DNA of 51,089 nucleotides from Actinoplanes auranticolor (GCF_018332655.1 NZ_BOQL01000064.1:1-51089); one strand, 5' to 3'; shown: positions 16,015 through 25,153, counted from the stretch's first letter. Notes: a model not told the origin generated them from the sequence alone. Translations and numbers: made by a program.

Positions 16015-18279
16015 ATGAAGAACGACGAGGTGGGTGCCACCTACACCAGGGGGCAGCTCGCGTCCGCATTCGTGACCGCGTTGACGCACGAGGACGCGGG
16101 TACCCGGGCGCGCGCCGAGGAGCGCGTACGGCGCTGGTCACAGGTGCTGGCGGGGATGGCGTCGGGCAGGGTGACGGTCGGTTCCCGTACGCCGGTGGCC
16201 GGGCTCCCGGCGTGGGCGACGCCTCAGGTTCTTCGAGGTGGGTTCGCCACCGGTACGCCGGCGGCAGGTGGGTCGATGCGCCCACACGAGACGGCGGTCG
16301 GCAGCGAACGGGGCGCGGTCTTCGCCCATTACCTGACTGACGCCGGTCAGGCGGAGCTGTGCACGCTGCTGGACAGCGGCGGCTACCGATTGGAGTTCCC
16401 CGAGCAAGCTGCCCTGCTCGCGGTGGCCTGGCTCCTCCGGGCCGGTGACCGGGCCCGGGCGCTGGGTCTGTTGGATGAGATCGGCCCGTTCGCCTCGCGG
16501 TTGTGCTTCACGCCGGTGCCGGATCCGGTCAGGCGGCAGGACCCGTCTGTCGTGTGGCGGGCCGGCGCCGGCGAGGTGGGAGCCGCGCTGGCCGGGCGAC
16601 GGGAGAACGCCCGGGTGGAGGCGATGCGTGAGGCGGTGACGGTGTGGAACCCGTTCGCCGACCAGATGCTGGCGTTGTGGCTGGAAACCCGGGCCGGCCA
16701 CGCGGTGGCGGCCGTCTTTCCTCCTGGCTGGGAGGGTCGGGCCGGGGATCTGCTTGACCGATACGAAGCGCTCGCCGCTGCCCACACCCGGTGCGGCAAG
16801 CATCGCCGGCCCAAGGAGAACCTCGCCATCCTGCTCGCCGCCACCCGGGACATCACCGGTGGCGGCAGGCTGACGGATCGGCGCCGCGGGATGCTGCGTC
16901 ATGCGGTCGACTCGACGGTGGCGCGGAGGGGACGGCCCGGCTCGCCGGAGCATGCGGCGCTGCGGCTCGTTCAGGTCCGGGAGGCGGCCATACCCGCCCA
17001 TCACCTCTTGGCCCGGGTGGTGGTGGCCCGGCTGTCCGGGCTCGACCCGGAGGCGGGGATCCGTCAGGTGCACGAAGTCTGTGGCCCGGTGACCGAGGCC
17101 GAGGCAGACACCCACCCGGTCCCGGCCGGCACACCAGTTCCCGAGCCGATCCGGCGGGTCGTGCGGCGCGCGATGGCCGGCCGGGTGGATGAGTTGCTCG
17201 ATGCGGGGGTGTTGCCGTCGGCTGAGGTACTGGCGGAACTCGTGCCGCAGCTTGCCGCCGAGACCAGCGCCGCCGCGTACTCCGACCCCGCGCTGCGGAC
17301 GCTGATGGCAGCGACCTACCGCGCCTTCCGCAACCGCCGGTCGCTGCTGTTGGTAGACCTGCAGCACCAGGTGCGGTTGACCGAACTGCCCTGGGTGCGG
17401 GCGCTCCGCCCGCACCGGGAGGCGGGTGACGACACCCGCCGGGAGGCACACGCCACCCTGCGTCGGCTCGGCGAGTTGGCGCTCGACGGGTTTCCCGCCA
17501 CGCTGCCGCCCAACCCACTCGTGCGGGAGTTCGCCGCGCTGTCCCGGGAATCCGGTGCTGATCTGCCGTGGGTCGAGGAGCTGGCCGCGGACATCTTCAT
17601 GGGCCGGTTCTCCCCCAAGTTTGTGCGTGCTGCCCGCCTGGCGGGGGAACTGCTGACCGACAGCGTCTACGCCCGCTACTACGACATCGACTACCCTGCT
17701 CTGCCCGAGCCTGACGAACCGGGCGAACGGGGCTCCAGCAGCGCCGCGTTCGATGCGCTGTGCCGGGGCCGGGCAGGAGCCGCCCGCGGGCACAGCGGGG
17801 TCGCGGCCAACGGCACGGTGATCGAGCAGGCGCAGATCCTGACCACGCACAACCTGGCCACGCTCGCCCACTCTGTGGGTGTCACTCCCGCCGACGGGTG
17901 GGCGGGGACGGCTCGGCGCACCTTCGCCATGGTCCTGCGCATCACCTCGCGCATCGACCGCAATCCCCGCCCCTTGACGACGATCAAAGACGTCGCGTAC
18001 GCCTGGCGGCACCTCGTCTTTTGTCTGTCCCTCCCCGGCGCAGGTGATCCGAGACCGCTGATCGAGGGGTTCCACGCCGATCTCGCTACCGCGCCGGAAG
18101 CCGTCCGGACCAGGCTGAGCCCGGCCGTGACCGGACTCGGGTACGTCGTCGCGGGCGGCCGGTTCAGCGCAGGCGGCACGCCGGCCGGAGGACGTCGACT
18201 GGTCGGCTGGACAACGGGACAGCACTGGATGCGTGAGCCGGGGAGCGGGGATCGCGGGAGGCTCGCGGTGGAGTACTGA
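16015..18279 (+). CDS. 754-residue helical protein of unknown function linked to a tRNA-like leader
   Basis: Large, mostly alpha-helical, cytosolic, without signal or membrane segments. I recognise no catalytic motif. The first 100 residues hold several Pro/Gly-rich segments. The middle (about 260-460) is made of helical pairs with many Arg residues, reminiscent of HEAT/TPR-like solenoids. The C-terminal part has the most constrained-looking runs: DLPWVEELAADIFMGRFSPK (about 516-535), VAANGTVIEQAQILTTHNLA (about 597-616) and IKDVAYAWRHLVFCLSLP. The arginine content and tRNA-like leader hint at RNA binding, which is inference. The ATG is one base after the cloverleaf and no ribosome-binding site is seen. 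It is followed 17 bp later by an ECF sigma gene, which may be co-transcribed. A later GTG at 16033 is a possible alternative start. Confidence 0.8.
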   Translation: MKNDEVGATYTRGQLASAFVTALTHEDAGTRARAEERVRRWSQVLAGMASGRVTVGSRTPVAGLPAWATPQVLRGGFATGTPAAGGSMRPHETAVGSERGAVFAHYLTDAGQAELCTLLDSGGYRLEFPEQAALLAVAWLLRAGDRARALGLLDEIGPFASRLCFTPVPDPVRRQDPSVVWRAGAGEVGAALAGRRENARVEAMREAVTVWNPFADQMLALWLETRAGHAVAAVFPPGWEGRAGDLLDRYEALAAAHTRCGKHRRPKENLAILLAATRDITGGGRLTDRRRGMLRHAVDSTVARRGRPGSPEHAALRLVQVREAAIPAHHLLARVVVARLSGLDPEAGIRQVHEVCGPVTEAEADTHPVPAGTPVPEPIRRVVRRAMAGRVDELLDAGVLPSAEVLAELVPQLAAETSAAAYSDPALRTLMAATYRAFRNRRSLLLVDLQHQVRLTELPWVRALRPHREAGDDTRREAHATLRRLGELALDGFPATLPPNPLVREFAALSRESGADLPWVEELAADIFMGRFSPKFVRAARLAGELLTDSVYARYYDIDYPALPEPDEPGERGSSSAAFDALCRGRAGAARGHSGVAANGTVIEQAQILTTHNLATLAHSVGVTPADGWAGTARRTFAMVLRITSRIDRNPRPLTTIKDVAYAWRHLVFCLSLPGAGDPRPLIEGFHADLATAPEAVRTRLSPAVTGLGYVVAGGRFSAGGTPAGGRRLVGWTTGQHWMREPGSGDRGRLAVEY

Positions 18280-18296
18280 CGGAATAGCCTGGTGCA

Positions 18297-19505
18297 GTGG
18301 AGGACGTGGCCGCTCTGGTCGACCGGGTCTGGCGGGCGGATGCCGCCGGCATGCTCGGCGCGCTCGCCCGGCGGCTCGGTGATTTCGGGCGGGCCGAGGA
18401 GGCGCTGTCCGACGCACTGGCCGAGGCGCTCAAGCGCTGGCCTGAGGACGGCGTACCGGACAATCCTCCCGGCTGGCTGGTCACGACCGGGTGGCGCAAG
18501 GCGCTGGACCGGCTGCGCCGCGACGCGGCCGGCCGGGCCAAAGCGGCCCAGGTAGCGGCCGAACCGGCGCCGACGCCGGGCGTCGACGACCGCCTGGCCA
18601 CGATCTTCGCGTGCTGCCATCCCGATCTCCCGCAGCCGGCCCGGGTCGCGCTGACCCTGTACGCCGCGAGCGGTCTCAGCACGGCCGAGATCGCCGCCGC
18701 GTTCCTGGTGCCGCTGCCGACCATGGCGCAGCGGCTCAGCCGGGCCAAACGCCAGCTGCGGGCGAGCGGGATCCGGTTCGAGGTGCCGCAGCCGGATGAG
18801 TACGCGGATCGGCTGCCGGCCGTGCTCGCCGTCATCTATCTGGTGTTCAACGAGGGCTATCTGTCCAGTGGCCGGTCCGCCCAGCGGCGGGAGCTGGCCC
18901 GCGAGGGCGTGGAGTTGGCCCGCCAGCTGGCCGCGCTGCTGCCCCGCGAGCCCGAGGTGGCCGGCTTGACCGCCCTGCTGGAGCTGCAGCAGAGCCGCGC
19001 CGCCGCGCGGTTCGACTCGTGGGGGCGCATCGTGCTGCTCGAACGGCAGGACCGGCAGCTGTGGGACAGGGCCGCGATCGGACGGGCGGCGCTGCGGCTG
19101 CGGTCGGCGGTGAGCCAGGGCCGGCCCGGGCCGTACCAGGTCCAGGCCGGTATCGCCGCGCTGCACGCGCTGGCGGCCTCGTACGAGGTCACTCCCTGGG
19201 CCGAGGTCCGCGCGCTGTACGACCGGCTGTCCAGCTTGGACCCGTCTCCGGTCGTGCTGCTCAACCGGGCGGTGACCACGCGGTTCGTCATCGGGCCGGT
19301 CGCGGCCCTGGAAGAGGTCGACGCGCTTGCGGGGCGGCTGGCCGGTTACCACCTGTGGCACGCCGCCCGAGCGGACCTGCTGTCCACGCTCCAACGGCCG
19401 GCCGAGGCCCTCGCGGCGGCGGAACGGGCCCTGGCACTGGCGACGAATCCCGCCGAACGCGAGCTCATGTCGCGCCGGGTGGGTGAGCTGGGGCGCCGGC
19501 GGTGA
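18297..19505 (+). CDS. ECF42-type RNA polymerase sigma factor with C-terminal extension
   Basis: 402 residues from a GTG. Residues 1-85 are sigma region 2 (MLGALARRLGDFGRAEEALS, then NPPGWLVTTGWRKALDRLRR). Region 4 lies at about 100-165 (FACCHPDLPQPARVALTLYA, LSTAEIAAAFLVPLPTMAQR). The remaining about 235 residues form a helical TPR-like extension (LPAVLAVIYLVFNEGYLSSG and on), the hallmark of the ECF42 group (DUF6596). Such sigma factors lack an anti-sigma gene, are thought to be controlled by the extension, and are typically found next to YCII/DGPF proteins. One is convergent here at 19529. Target promoters cannot be read from this window. Confidence 0.9.
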   Translation: MEDVAALVDRVWRADAAGMLGALARRLGDFGRAEEALSDALAEALKRWPEDGVPDNPPGWLVTTGWRKALDRLRRDAAGRAKAAQVAAEPAPTPGVDDRLATIFACCHPDLPQPARVALTLYAASGLSTAEIAAAFLVPLPTMAQRLSRAKRQLRASGIRFEVPQPDEYADRLPAVLAVIYLVFNEGYLSSGRSAQRRELAREGVELARQLAALLPREPEVAGLTALLELQQSRAAARFDSWGRIVLLERQDRQLWDRAAIGRAALRLRSAVSQGRPGPYQVQAGIAALHALAASYEVTPWAEVRALYDRLSSLDPSPVVLLNRAVTTRFVIGPVAALEEVDALAGRLAGYHLWHAARADLLSTLQRPAEALAAAERALALATNPAERELMSRRVGELGRRR

Positions 19506-19528
19506 GACCGGCGCCCCGCCGCACCGCC

Positions 19529-19888
19529 CTACTCCCGGCTCATCACCGGTCGCACCTCCACCGCGCTCATGCCCGCGCCCAGCGGCCAGGTGGCCGCGAT
19601 CTTCGCAGCCTCGTCGGCGTCGTCGCACTCCAGCATGATCACCGCGCCGATCACCTCCTTGAGCTCCAGGTACGGCCCATCGGTGATCACCGGCTCCCCG
19701 TCCGCACCGGCGCGCACCGTCTTCGCCGTGCTCCGTTCCTGCAGCTCGGCCCCGCCCTCGGCGATCTTGCCGGTCGGCTGCCACCGCTCGTACCACCCGT
19801 AGACCTGGGTCATCAGCTCCTGCTCGTCGGCGGGCGACAGCTCGGACCAGTCACGGTCGTCACCGAAGATGAGCATCGCGTATCTCAT
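19529..19888 (-). CDS. YCII/DGPF-family protein, partner of ECF42 sigma
   Basis: 119 residues, ATG preceded by GGAG. The pattern MRYAMLIFGDDRDWSELSPA, the DGPYLELKEVIGAVIMLECD core, and a C-terminal AVEVRPV are typical of the DGPF/YCII family, which has a ferredoxin-like dimeric fold. Biochemical role is unknown. The partnership with ECF42 sigma factors is established from genome context in this group; here the two genes are convergent, 23 bp apart, rather than in one operon. Confidence 0.9.
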   Translation of the reverse strand: MRYAMLIFGDDRDWSELSPADEQELMTQVYGWYERWQPTGKIAEGGAELQERSTAKTVRAGADGEPVITDGPYLELKEVIGAVIMLECDDADEAAKIAATWPLGAGMSAVEVRPVMSRE

Positions 19889-20079
19889 GGGTTCTCCTCA
19901 GGGTCGAAGGCTTGCGTCCTCCGGGTGACGAACGGGAGGCACCGGTTCTCGACAGCGTCGCGGCAGTTGTCAGGACAGTTTCTCGGCCGGGGCACAGGCC
20001 AGGTGCTGGCGGTCTCCACCGGCATGCACGTACCTGGCCTTGCGCGCCCCCTCCGGCGCCGGTGCCCCGCAGGCGGGCC

Positions 20080-21789
20080 TCACGTGCCGTGCCAGGTGCG
20101 CCACAGGGCTGCGTACGGGCCGTCCGCCTCGAGGAGCTCGTCGTGGCTGCCCAGCTCGATGATCCGGCCGCCGTCCATGACCGCCACCCGGTCCGCGTCG
20201 TGGGAGGTCTCCAGGCGGTGGGCGATGGCTATGACCGTACGGTCGTGCAGCACCGCCGCCAGGGCGCGTTCCGCGCTGCGGGCAGCCGTGGGATCCAGCA
20301 GTGCCGTCGCCTCGTCCAGGATGACGGTGTGCGGGTCGGCCAGCACCACCCGGGCCAGGGCCAGCTGCTGGGCCTCGCCGCCGCTCGGTGGGTCCTCGCC
20401 CAGGTCGCGGTCGAGGTCGTCGGCCCAGTCGGCGCCGACCGACTTCAGCGCCCGGCGCAGCACGTCGTCGGGGGCCGCCACCATCAGGTTCTCCCGCAGG
20501 GACTCGCGGAAGACGTGGTGTTCCTGTGTCACCAGGACCACCTGGCGGCGCAGCTCGTCCGGTGGCAGGTCGGCGATGGGCACGCCGCCCACGGTCACCG
20601 ATCCGGCGTCCGGGCGGTCCACGCCGGCGATCAGGCGGGCGAGGGTGGACTTGCCGGCGCCGGAGAGGCCGACGATCGCCAGCCGTTCTCCCGGCCGTAC
20701 GGTCAGGTCCACGTCGTGCAGGACATCCGGCCCGGACTCGTACGCGTAGCGCACCGCCCGGACCTCGATCCGGTCGCCGTCCGGCGCCCGGATCGCGCGG
20801 GTGCCGTCCGCGGGCACCGCGGCGAGTCCTTCGACGCGGGCGAACGACGCCGCGCTGCTCTGCAACTGTTCGATCGTGAGCATGATGTTGTCGAGCGGCC
20901 CGACGAGCTGCCGCAGATACAGCAACGCCGCGGCCACCGTGCCCAGCGTGACCGAGCCGGCGAAGTACAGCCGGCCACCGATCAGGAGCACCAGCACGAC
21001 CGGCAGCACGTACGACATCTCCACCAGCGGGAAGAAGACCGACCGCAGGCCCAGCGTGGCCAGCCGGGTGCGCCGGGTCTCCGCGATCGCCGCGTGTCCC
21101 CGGGTCAGGCGGCGCTCGCGGAGGTCGAAGGCCTCGATCGTGCGGGCGCCGGTCGTCGTGGCCGCGAGCTCGTCGGCCATCACCGAGTTGGCCGCGCCTT
21201 CGCGCAGGTACGCGGCCCGGGCCCGGCGCAGGTACCACCGGGTCACGAACCAGATGCCGGAGAAGCCGAGCAGGCCCGCCACTCCGAGCGGCGGGCTGAC
21301 CACCACCACCGCGACGACGATCAGCAGCATCTGCACGACGGAGATGAACACCACCGGCAGCGAGTCCCGCAGGGTCGTCGCGACAGCGTCCACATCGGTC
21401 GTCCCGCGGGCGGTCAGGTCACCGGCCGGTACCCGTTCGGCCACCGCGGCGGGCAGGTCCAGCGATCGGCGCAGGAACTCCTCGCGGATCCGGGCGGCGG
21501 TGCGTTCGCCGAAGCGGTAGCCGACCGTCAGGGCGTACCGGGACAGCAGCATCTGCGCGACGGCGCAGGCCAGCACGGCCAGGGCCAGCCGGTCCACCCG
21601 CCCGGCGCCGTGCCCGCCGGTGACCGTGTCGATGATCCGGCCGAGCAGCCAGGGACCGCCCAGGCCGGCCAGCGCGGCCAGGGCGTTGAGGACGAGCATC
21701 AGCACGACGGTGCGGCGGTCGGCGGCCAGCAGCCGCCGGGCCGCCCGCACGACCAGACGCCGGTCGGCGATCGGCAGTACGGCACTCAC
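20080..21789 (-). CDS. ABC exporter half-transporter with intact ATPase (subunit 2)
   Basis: 569 residues from a GTG that overlaps the stop of the upstream gene (GTGA). Six membrane segments occupy about residues 20-310. The ATPase has an intact Walker A (GLSGAGKST), Q-loop (VTQEHHVF), Walker B with catalytic Glu (VILDEATALLD) and switch His (IAHRLE). The signature motif is altered to PSGGEAQQ. It pairs with the gene at 21786 as a heterodimeric type-I exporter. Its Walker site faces the intact LSGGQ of the partner, giving one complete ATP site. Substrate unknown; lipids, peptides and drugs are all typical. The open frame upstream of 21789 is an antisense-like extension and is not used. Confidence 0.93.
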   Translation of the reverse strand: MSAVLPIADRRLVVRAARRLLAADRRTVVLMLVLNALAALAGLGGPWLLGRIIDTVTGGHGAGRVDRLALAVLACAVAQMLLSRYALTVGYRFGERTAARIREEFLRRSLDLPAAVAERVPAGDLTARGTTDVDAVATTLRDSLPVVFISVVQMLLIVVAVVVVSPPLGVAGLLGFSGIWFVTRWYLRRARAAYLREGAANSVMADELAATTTGARTIEAFDLRERRLTRGHAAIAETRRTRLATLGLRSVFFPLVEMSYVLPVVLVLLIGGRLYFAGSVTLGTVAAALLYLRQLVGPLDNIMLTIEQLQSSAASFARVEGLAAVPADGTRAIRAPDGDRIEVRAVRYAYESGPDVLHDVDLTVRPGERLAIVGLSGAGKSTLARLIAGVDRPDAGSVTVGGVPIADLPPDELRRQVVLVTQEHHVFRESLRENLMVAAPDDVLRRALKSVGADWADDLDRDLGEDPPSGGEAQQLALARVVLADPHTVILDEATALLDPTAARSAERALAAVLHDRTVIAIAHRLETSHDADRVAVMDGGRIIELGSHDELLEADGPYAALWRTWHGT

Positions 21790-23453
21790 GCCGGGTCCTC
21801 CCCGAAGACCCGGGCGACCAGCCGGACGTAGCCGGGTGCGGTGCGGAGCAGGTCCCGGTGCGATCCGGTGGCCGCCACCCGCCCGTCGACCAGGTAGTGC
21901 ACGACGTCGGCGCGGTCCAGCAGCGCCGGCGAGGTGGTCGCGACGACCGTGCCGCGGGCCGCCCGGGCGGCCCGCAGCCGTCCGGCGATCGCGGCCTCGG
22001 TGTGCGCGTCCACCGCCGAGGTCGGCTCGGCGGCGAGCAGCATCTCCGCCTGCTGGTAGAGCGCGCGGGCCAGCCGTACGCGCTGGCGCTGGCCGCCGGA
22101 GAGATTGCGGCCGCCCCACTCCACGGGATGGTCGGGCTCACCGACGTCGCGGGCCGCCGCGGCCTCGATCGCCGCCCGGAAGCGTTCCTGCTCGGGGGTG
22201 TCGCGGCCGGCGACCACGTCGCGCAACGGATCGGCGAACAGGTCCGCCTCGTGCTCGGCGACAAGGATCCGCGACCGCACCTCGTCCCGCGCGATGCTGT
22301 CGAGCCGGACACCGCCCCAGGTCGCGTCGGTCGGGCCGTACCGGCCGAGCCGTTCGAGGACCGCCGCCGCGTCGGCCGGCCGGGCCGAAGCCAGCGCGGT
22401 CAACCGGCCCGGTTCGGCCGACACCCCGGACACCGGATCGTGCAGGACCGCGGGCCGGTCCGGGGCGGGCCGGCCGGCGACCTCGTCCGGCGGCAGGCGC
22501 AGGAAGGCGACCACGTGCCGGGCGGCGACCAGGCCCCGGGTGACGTCGAACCCGCAGAAGATCATGACGTTGACCGGGATGACCAGCATGGCCGTGTAGC
22601 CGTACACCGCGATCAGCTCGCCGGTCGTGAGTTCGCCCGCGGCCGCCTGCCGCGCCGCCAGCCAGATCACCACGGCGAGGAAGACGCCGGGCAGCCCCTC
22701 GCCGAGCGCGCCGACCCAGCTGCTCGCCCGGCCCACCCGGTAGCCCAGGTCGCGCAGGCCGGCCGAGGAGCTGCGGTACCGCGCCAGGTGGCCCTCCTTG
22801 CCGCCCAGCCCGTTGAGGATCCGCAGGCCGGTGAGCACGTCGACGAGCTGGGCGGCCAGCGCGCCCTGCCGCCGGCGGTACCGCGCCCCGGCCGCCTGCA
22901 CCCGGACCAGCAGCGGACCCACCGCCAGGGCGAGGACCGGCACGCCGGCCAGCACCACGACGGCCAGCAGCGGCGAGGTCCGGAACAGCAGGACGGCCAC
23001 CACCGCGTACGCGAGCACGCTCGCCACCCCGACCCCGACGACGTTCATCGCCCGCCCGATGGTCCACACGTCGGCGATGCCGATGGTGACCACCTCGCCG
23101 GACGTGACCCGGCGGGGCAGCGCGGCACCGAGCCGGATCGCGTGCCTCAGCACCGCATCGGCGGTCCGCAGCGCGGCGGCCAGCCGCAACTTGGTCATCG
23201 ACCGGTGCCGCATAATGCCCAGGCCCGCGCTCGACAGGCCGATCAGCAGCACCGCCGCCGTCCAGGCGAGCAGGGCCACCGGCCGGCGCGGACCGAGACC
23301 GCGATCGATGGCCTGGGACAGCAGATACGGCGTGAGAGCGAGGCTGGCGAACCAGAGCGAGCCGAACATGGCGCCGAGCAGAACCCGGCCTTTCAGTTGC
23401 CTGGCGAGCCACCAGAGGTAACGTGCGGGTCCCCGGATATCCACGGACACCAT
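21786..23453 (-). CDS. ABC exporter half-transporter with degenerate ATPase (subunit 1)
   Basis: 555 residues from the ATG at 23453; a TTG at 23483 is possible. Six membrane segments in the first about 310 residues. The ATPase domain keeps the signature LSGGQRQRVRLARAL and the D-loop SAVD, but the Walker A is replaced (LTALASARPADAAA, no GxxGxGKS). The Walker B Asp is Ala (MLLAAEPTS), the Q-loop is IILVAEHE-like, and the switch His is missing (ATTSPALLDRAD). It cannot bind and hydrolyse ATP in the usual way and serves as the signature-donating half of the heterodimer. First gene of a two-gene operon, divergent from the hydrolase at 23476. Confidence 0.92.
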   Translation of the reverse strand: MVSVDIRGPARYLWWLARQLKGRVLLGAMFGSLWFASLALTPYLLSQAIDRGLGPRRPVALLAWTAAVLLIGLSSAGLGIMRHRSMTKLRLAAALRTADAVLRHAIRLGAALPRRVTSGEVVTIGIADVWTIGRAMNVVGVGVASVLAYAVVAVLLFRTSPLLAVVVLAGVPVLALAVGPLLVRVQAAGARYRRRQGALAAQLVDVLTGLRILNGLGGKEGHLARYRSSSAGLRDLGYRVGRASSWVGALGEGLPGVFLAVVIWLAARQAAAGELTTGELIAVYGYTAMLVIPVNVMIFCGFDVTRGLVAARHVVAFLRLPPDEVAGRPAPDRPAVLHDPVSGVSAEPGRLTALASARPADAAAVLERLGRYGPTDATWGGVRLDSIARDEVRSRILVAEHEADLFADPLRDVVAGRDTPEQERFRAAIEAAAARDVGEPDHPVEWGGRNLSGGQRQRVRLARALYQQAEMLLAAEPTSAVDAHTEAAIAGRLRAARAARGTVVATTSPALLDRADVVHYLVDGRVAATGSHRDLLRTAPGYVRLVARVFGEDPA

Positions 23454-23475
23454 GGTGCCTGGCGACAATGGGACG

Positions 23476-24300
23476 GTGGTCAAGGTGCCCGCTGCGGTAC
23501 GGGCAGCGCTCGTCGTGCTGCTCCTCCTCGCGCTGCTCGTCGCGGCGGCGTGGCTGATGCAACGCCGGCTGGTCTACTTCCCGGACCGCTCGGCGCCGCC
23601 GCCCGCGGCTCAGGTGCTCGCCGGGGCCGAGGACGTCTCCCTGCGTACCGCTGACGGGTTGAGCCTGGGCGCCTGGCTGGTCCGGCCCCCGCCGGGAACG
23701 ACCGACCGGCGCATCGGTGTGCTCGTGGCGCCCGGCAATGCCGGCAACCGGCTCGCCCGGGTGCCGCTCGCCACGGCCCTGGCCGGCCGGGGTCTCACCG
23801 TGCTGCTCGTGGACTATCGGGGCTACGGCGGGAACCCCGGCAGCCCGACCGAGGCGGGGCTGGCCCGCGACGTCGACGCGGCCCGGGCCTATCTCGCCGA
23901 GCGGACCGAACGCCTGCTCTACTTCGGCGAGAGCCTGGGCGCGGCCGTGGTGACGGCGCTCGCGACCCGGCATGCGCCGGCCGGGCTGATCCTGCGGTCA
24001 CCGTTCACCGACCTGCCGGCGGCCGGCCAGGAGCACTACCCGTTCCTGCCGGTGCGGCTGCTCGCCCGCGACCGCTTCCCGGTCCGGGACGCCATCGCCC
24101 GGATCACCGCACCGACGCTGGTCGTCTACGGTACGGCCGACTCAGTCGTCCCACCGGCCCAGAGCCGGGCCGTCGCCGACAACGCCGCCGGACCGGTACG
24201 GGTCGTGGTGGTCGAGGGCGCCGACCACAACGACGCTTCGCTGCTCAACGGGCGGCAGCTCATCGACGCCGTCACGGAACTGGCCGGAGGTGACTCGTGA
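23476..24300 (+). CDS. membrane-anchored alpha/beta hydrolase
   Basis: About 274 residues from a GTG; an ATG at 23452 shares a CCATGG with the divergent ABC start and a GTG at 23485 is also possible. Residues near 5-25 form a single membrane anchor (LVVLLLLALLVAAAWLM). The hydrolase core has an oxyanion region VLVAPGNAGNR, the nucleophile elbow GESLGA, an Asp in TADSVVPP and a His in GADHND. It is like the BEM46/YfhR family often found at the membrane. Substrate unknown. Its stop overlaps the next gene (GTGA), so both are probably translated together. Confidence 0.88.
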   Translation: MVKVPAAVRAALVVLLLLALLVAAAWLMQRRLVYFPDRSAPPPAAQVLAGAEDVSLRTADGLSLGAWLVRPPPGTTDRRIGVLVAPGNAGNRLARVPLATALAGRGLTVLLVDYRGYGGNPGSPTEAGLARDVDAARAYLAERTERLLYFGESLGAAVVTALATRHAPAGLILRSPFTDLPAAGQEHYPFLPVRLLARDRFPVRDAIARITAPTLVVYGTADSVVPPAQSRAVADNAAGPVRVVVVEGADHNDASLLNGRQLIDAVTELAGGDS

Positions 24301-24893
24301 CAGCGCGAGCCGTGGACTTCTGGTTCGACCCGAGCTGCCCGTTCACGTGGCTGACGTCGCGGTGGATGGTCGAGGCCGCGACGGTACGACCGCTCGGCGT
24401 GCGCTGGCACGTCATGAGCCTGTCGGTGCTCAACGAGGGGCGCGACGTGGACCCGGAAGGCGACACCGGCGGCTACCTGTGGGGACCGGTGCGGGTGTGC
24501 GCCGCGGTGGAACGCCGGCACGGGCCGGAGGCGCTGGCGCGCTTCTTCACCGCGTACGGCACTCGCGTGCACGAGAGCGGCGAGTGGGGCGAGTTCCGGG
24601 GCGCGCTGACCGACGCGGGGCTACCGCCGGACCTGGCCGAGGTGGCGTGGACGCACGAGTACGACGACGCCGTCCGGGCCTCGCATACCGCAGGAATTTC
24701 GCTGGTCGGCGAGCACGTCGGCACCCCGGTGATCGCTACCGACGGGCCGGCCGGCGAGCGCGTCGCGTTCTTCGGCCCGGTGATCTCGGAGGTGCCGCGC
24801 GGGGAGGCGGCCGGCCGGCTGTGGGACGGGGTCGTCCTGGTCGCCGCGACGCCCGGGTTCCACGAGCTGAGAGGCCGCCCGGCGGCACTGTGA
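24297..24893 (+). CDS. DsbA-fold mycothiol-dependent nitroreductase-like protein
   Basis: 198 residues from a GTG overlapping the hydrolase stop. The N-terminus FWFDPSCPFTWLTSRWM has the single-Cys CPF motif of the DsbA-like FrnE group, here of the Rv2466c mycothiol-dependent reductase type. The later GTPVIATDGPAGERVAFFGP contains the cis-Pro loop. It would use mycothiol for redox or nitro-group reduction in the cytosol. Actinomycetes make mycothiol, which fits. The pairing with a hydrolase gives no clear pathway. Confidence 0.85.
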   Translation: MTARAVDFWFDPSCPFTWLTSRWMVEAATVRPLGVRWHVMSLSVLNEGRDVDPEGDTGGYLWGPVRVCAAVERRHGPEALARFFTAYGTRVHESGEWGEFRGALTDAGLPPDLAEVAWTHEYDDAVRASHTAGISLVGEHVGTPVIATDGPAGERVAFFGPVISEVPRGEAAGRLWDGVVLVAATPGFHELRGRPAAL

Positions 24894-25153
24894 GGGCCGA
24901 GGTGGACGGCCCGCGGGACTGTCCTTCCACGAGCATGTCGGAGCTGTTCAGGTGATGTTGACCGTGGTCGCGACGTCGCCGCGGCCTTCCTCCGCGAGTG
25001 GCGTTGTCGCCGCGGCGGGAGCCGGCGCTGTGCCGGCGGACGGTTCGGCGGTGTCGCCGCAGCCCGACAAGAGTCGATTGATCGGCAGGTGCCAATTTCG
25101 GGCTGAGGGTTCCTTCGATGGCGATCGTCACGCAGAATGACTCCGGGGACACT

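Noticed and set aside
16138..18417. 759-codon open frame antisense to the 754-residue gene
   Set aside because: High-GC shadow: Arg/Pro/His-rich product without fold character, while the plus frame has clear protein structure.
17691..19796. 701-codon minus frame across the sigma factor
   Set aside because: Shadow frame; Gln/Arg-rich low complexity product.
23452..23454. ABC subunit 1 and the hydrolase both starting in one CCATGG
   Set aside because: Possible, but the hydrolase has later GTG starts nearer its membrane anchor, so no special meaning is claimed.
24952..25140. 62-codon frame before the propeller gene
   Set aside because: Low-complexity Ala/Ser product without ribosome-binding site; likely leader DNA.
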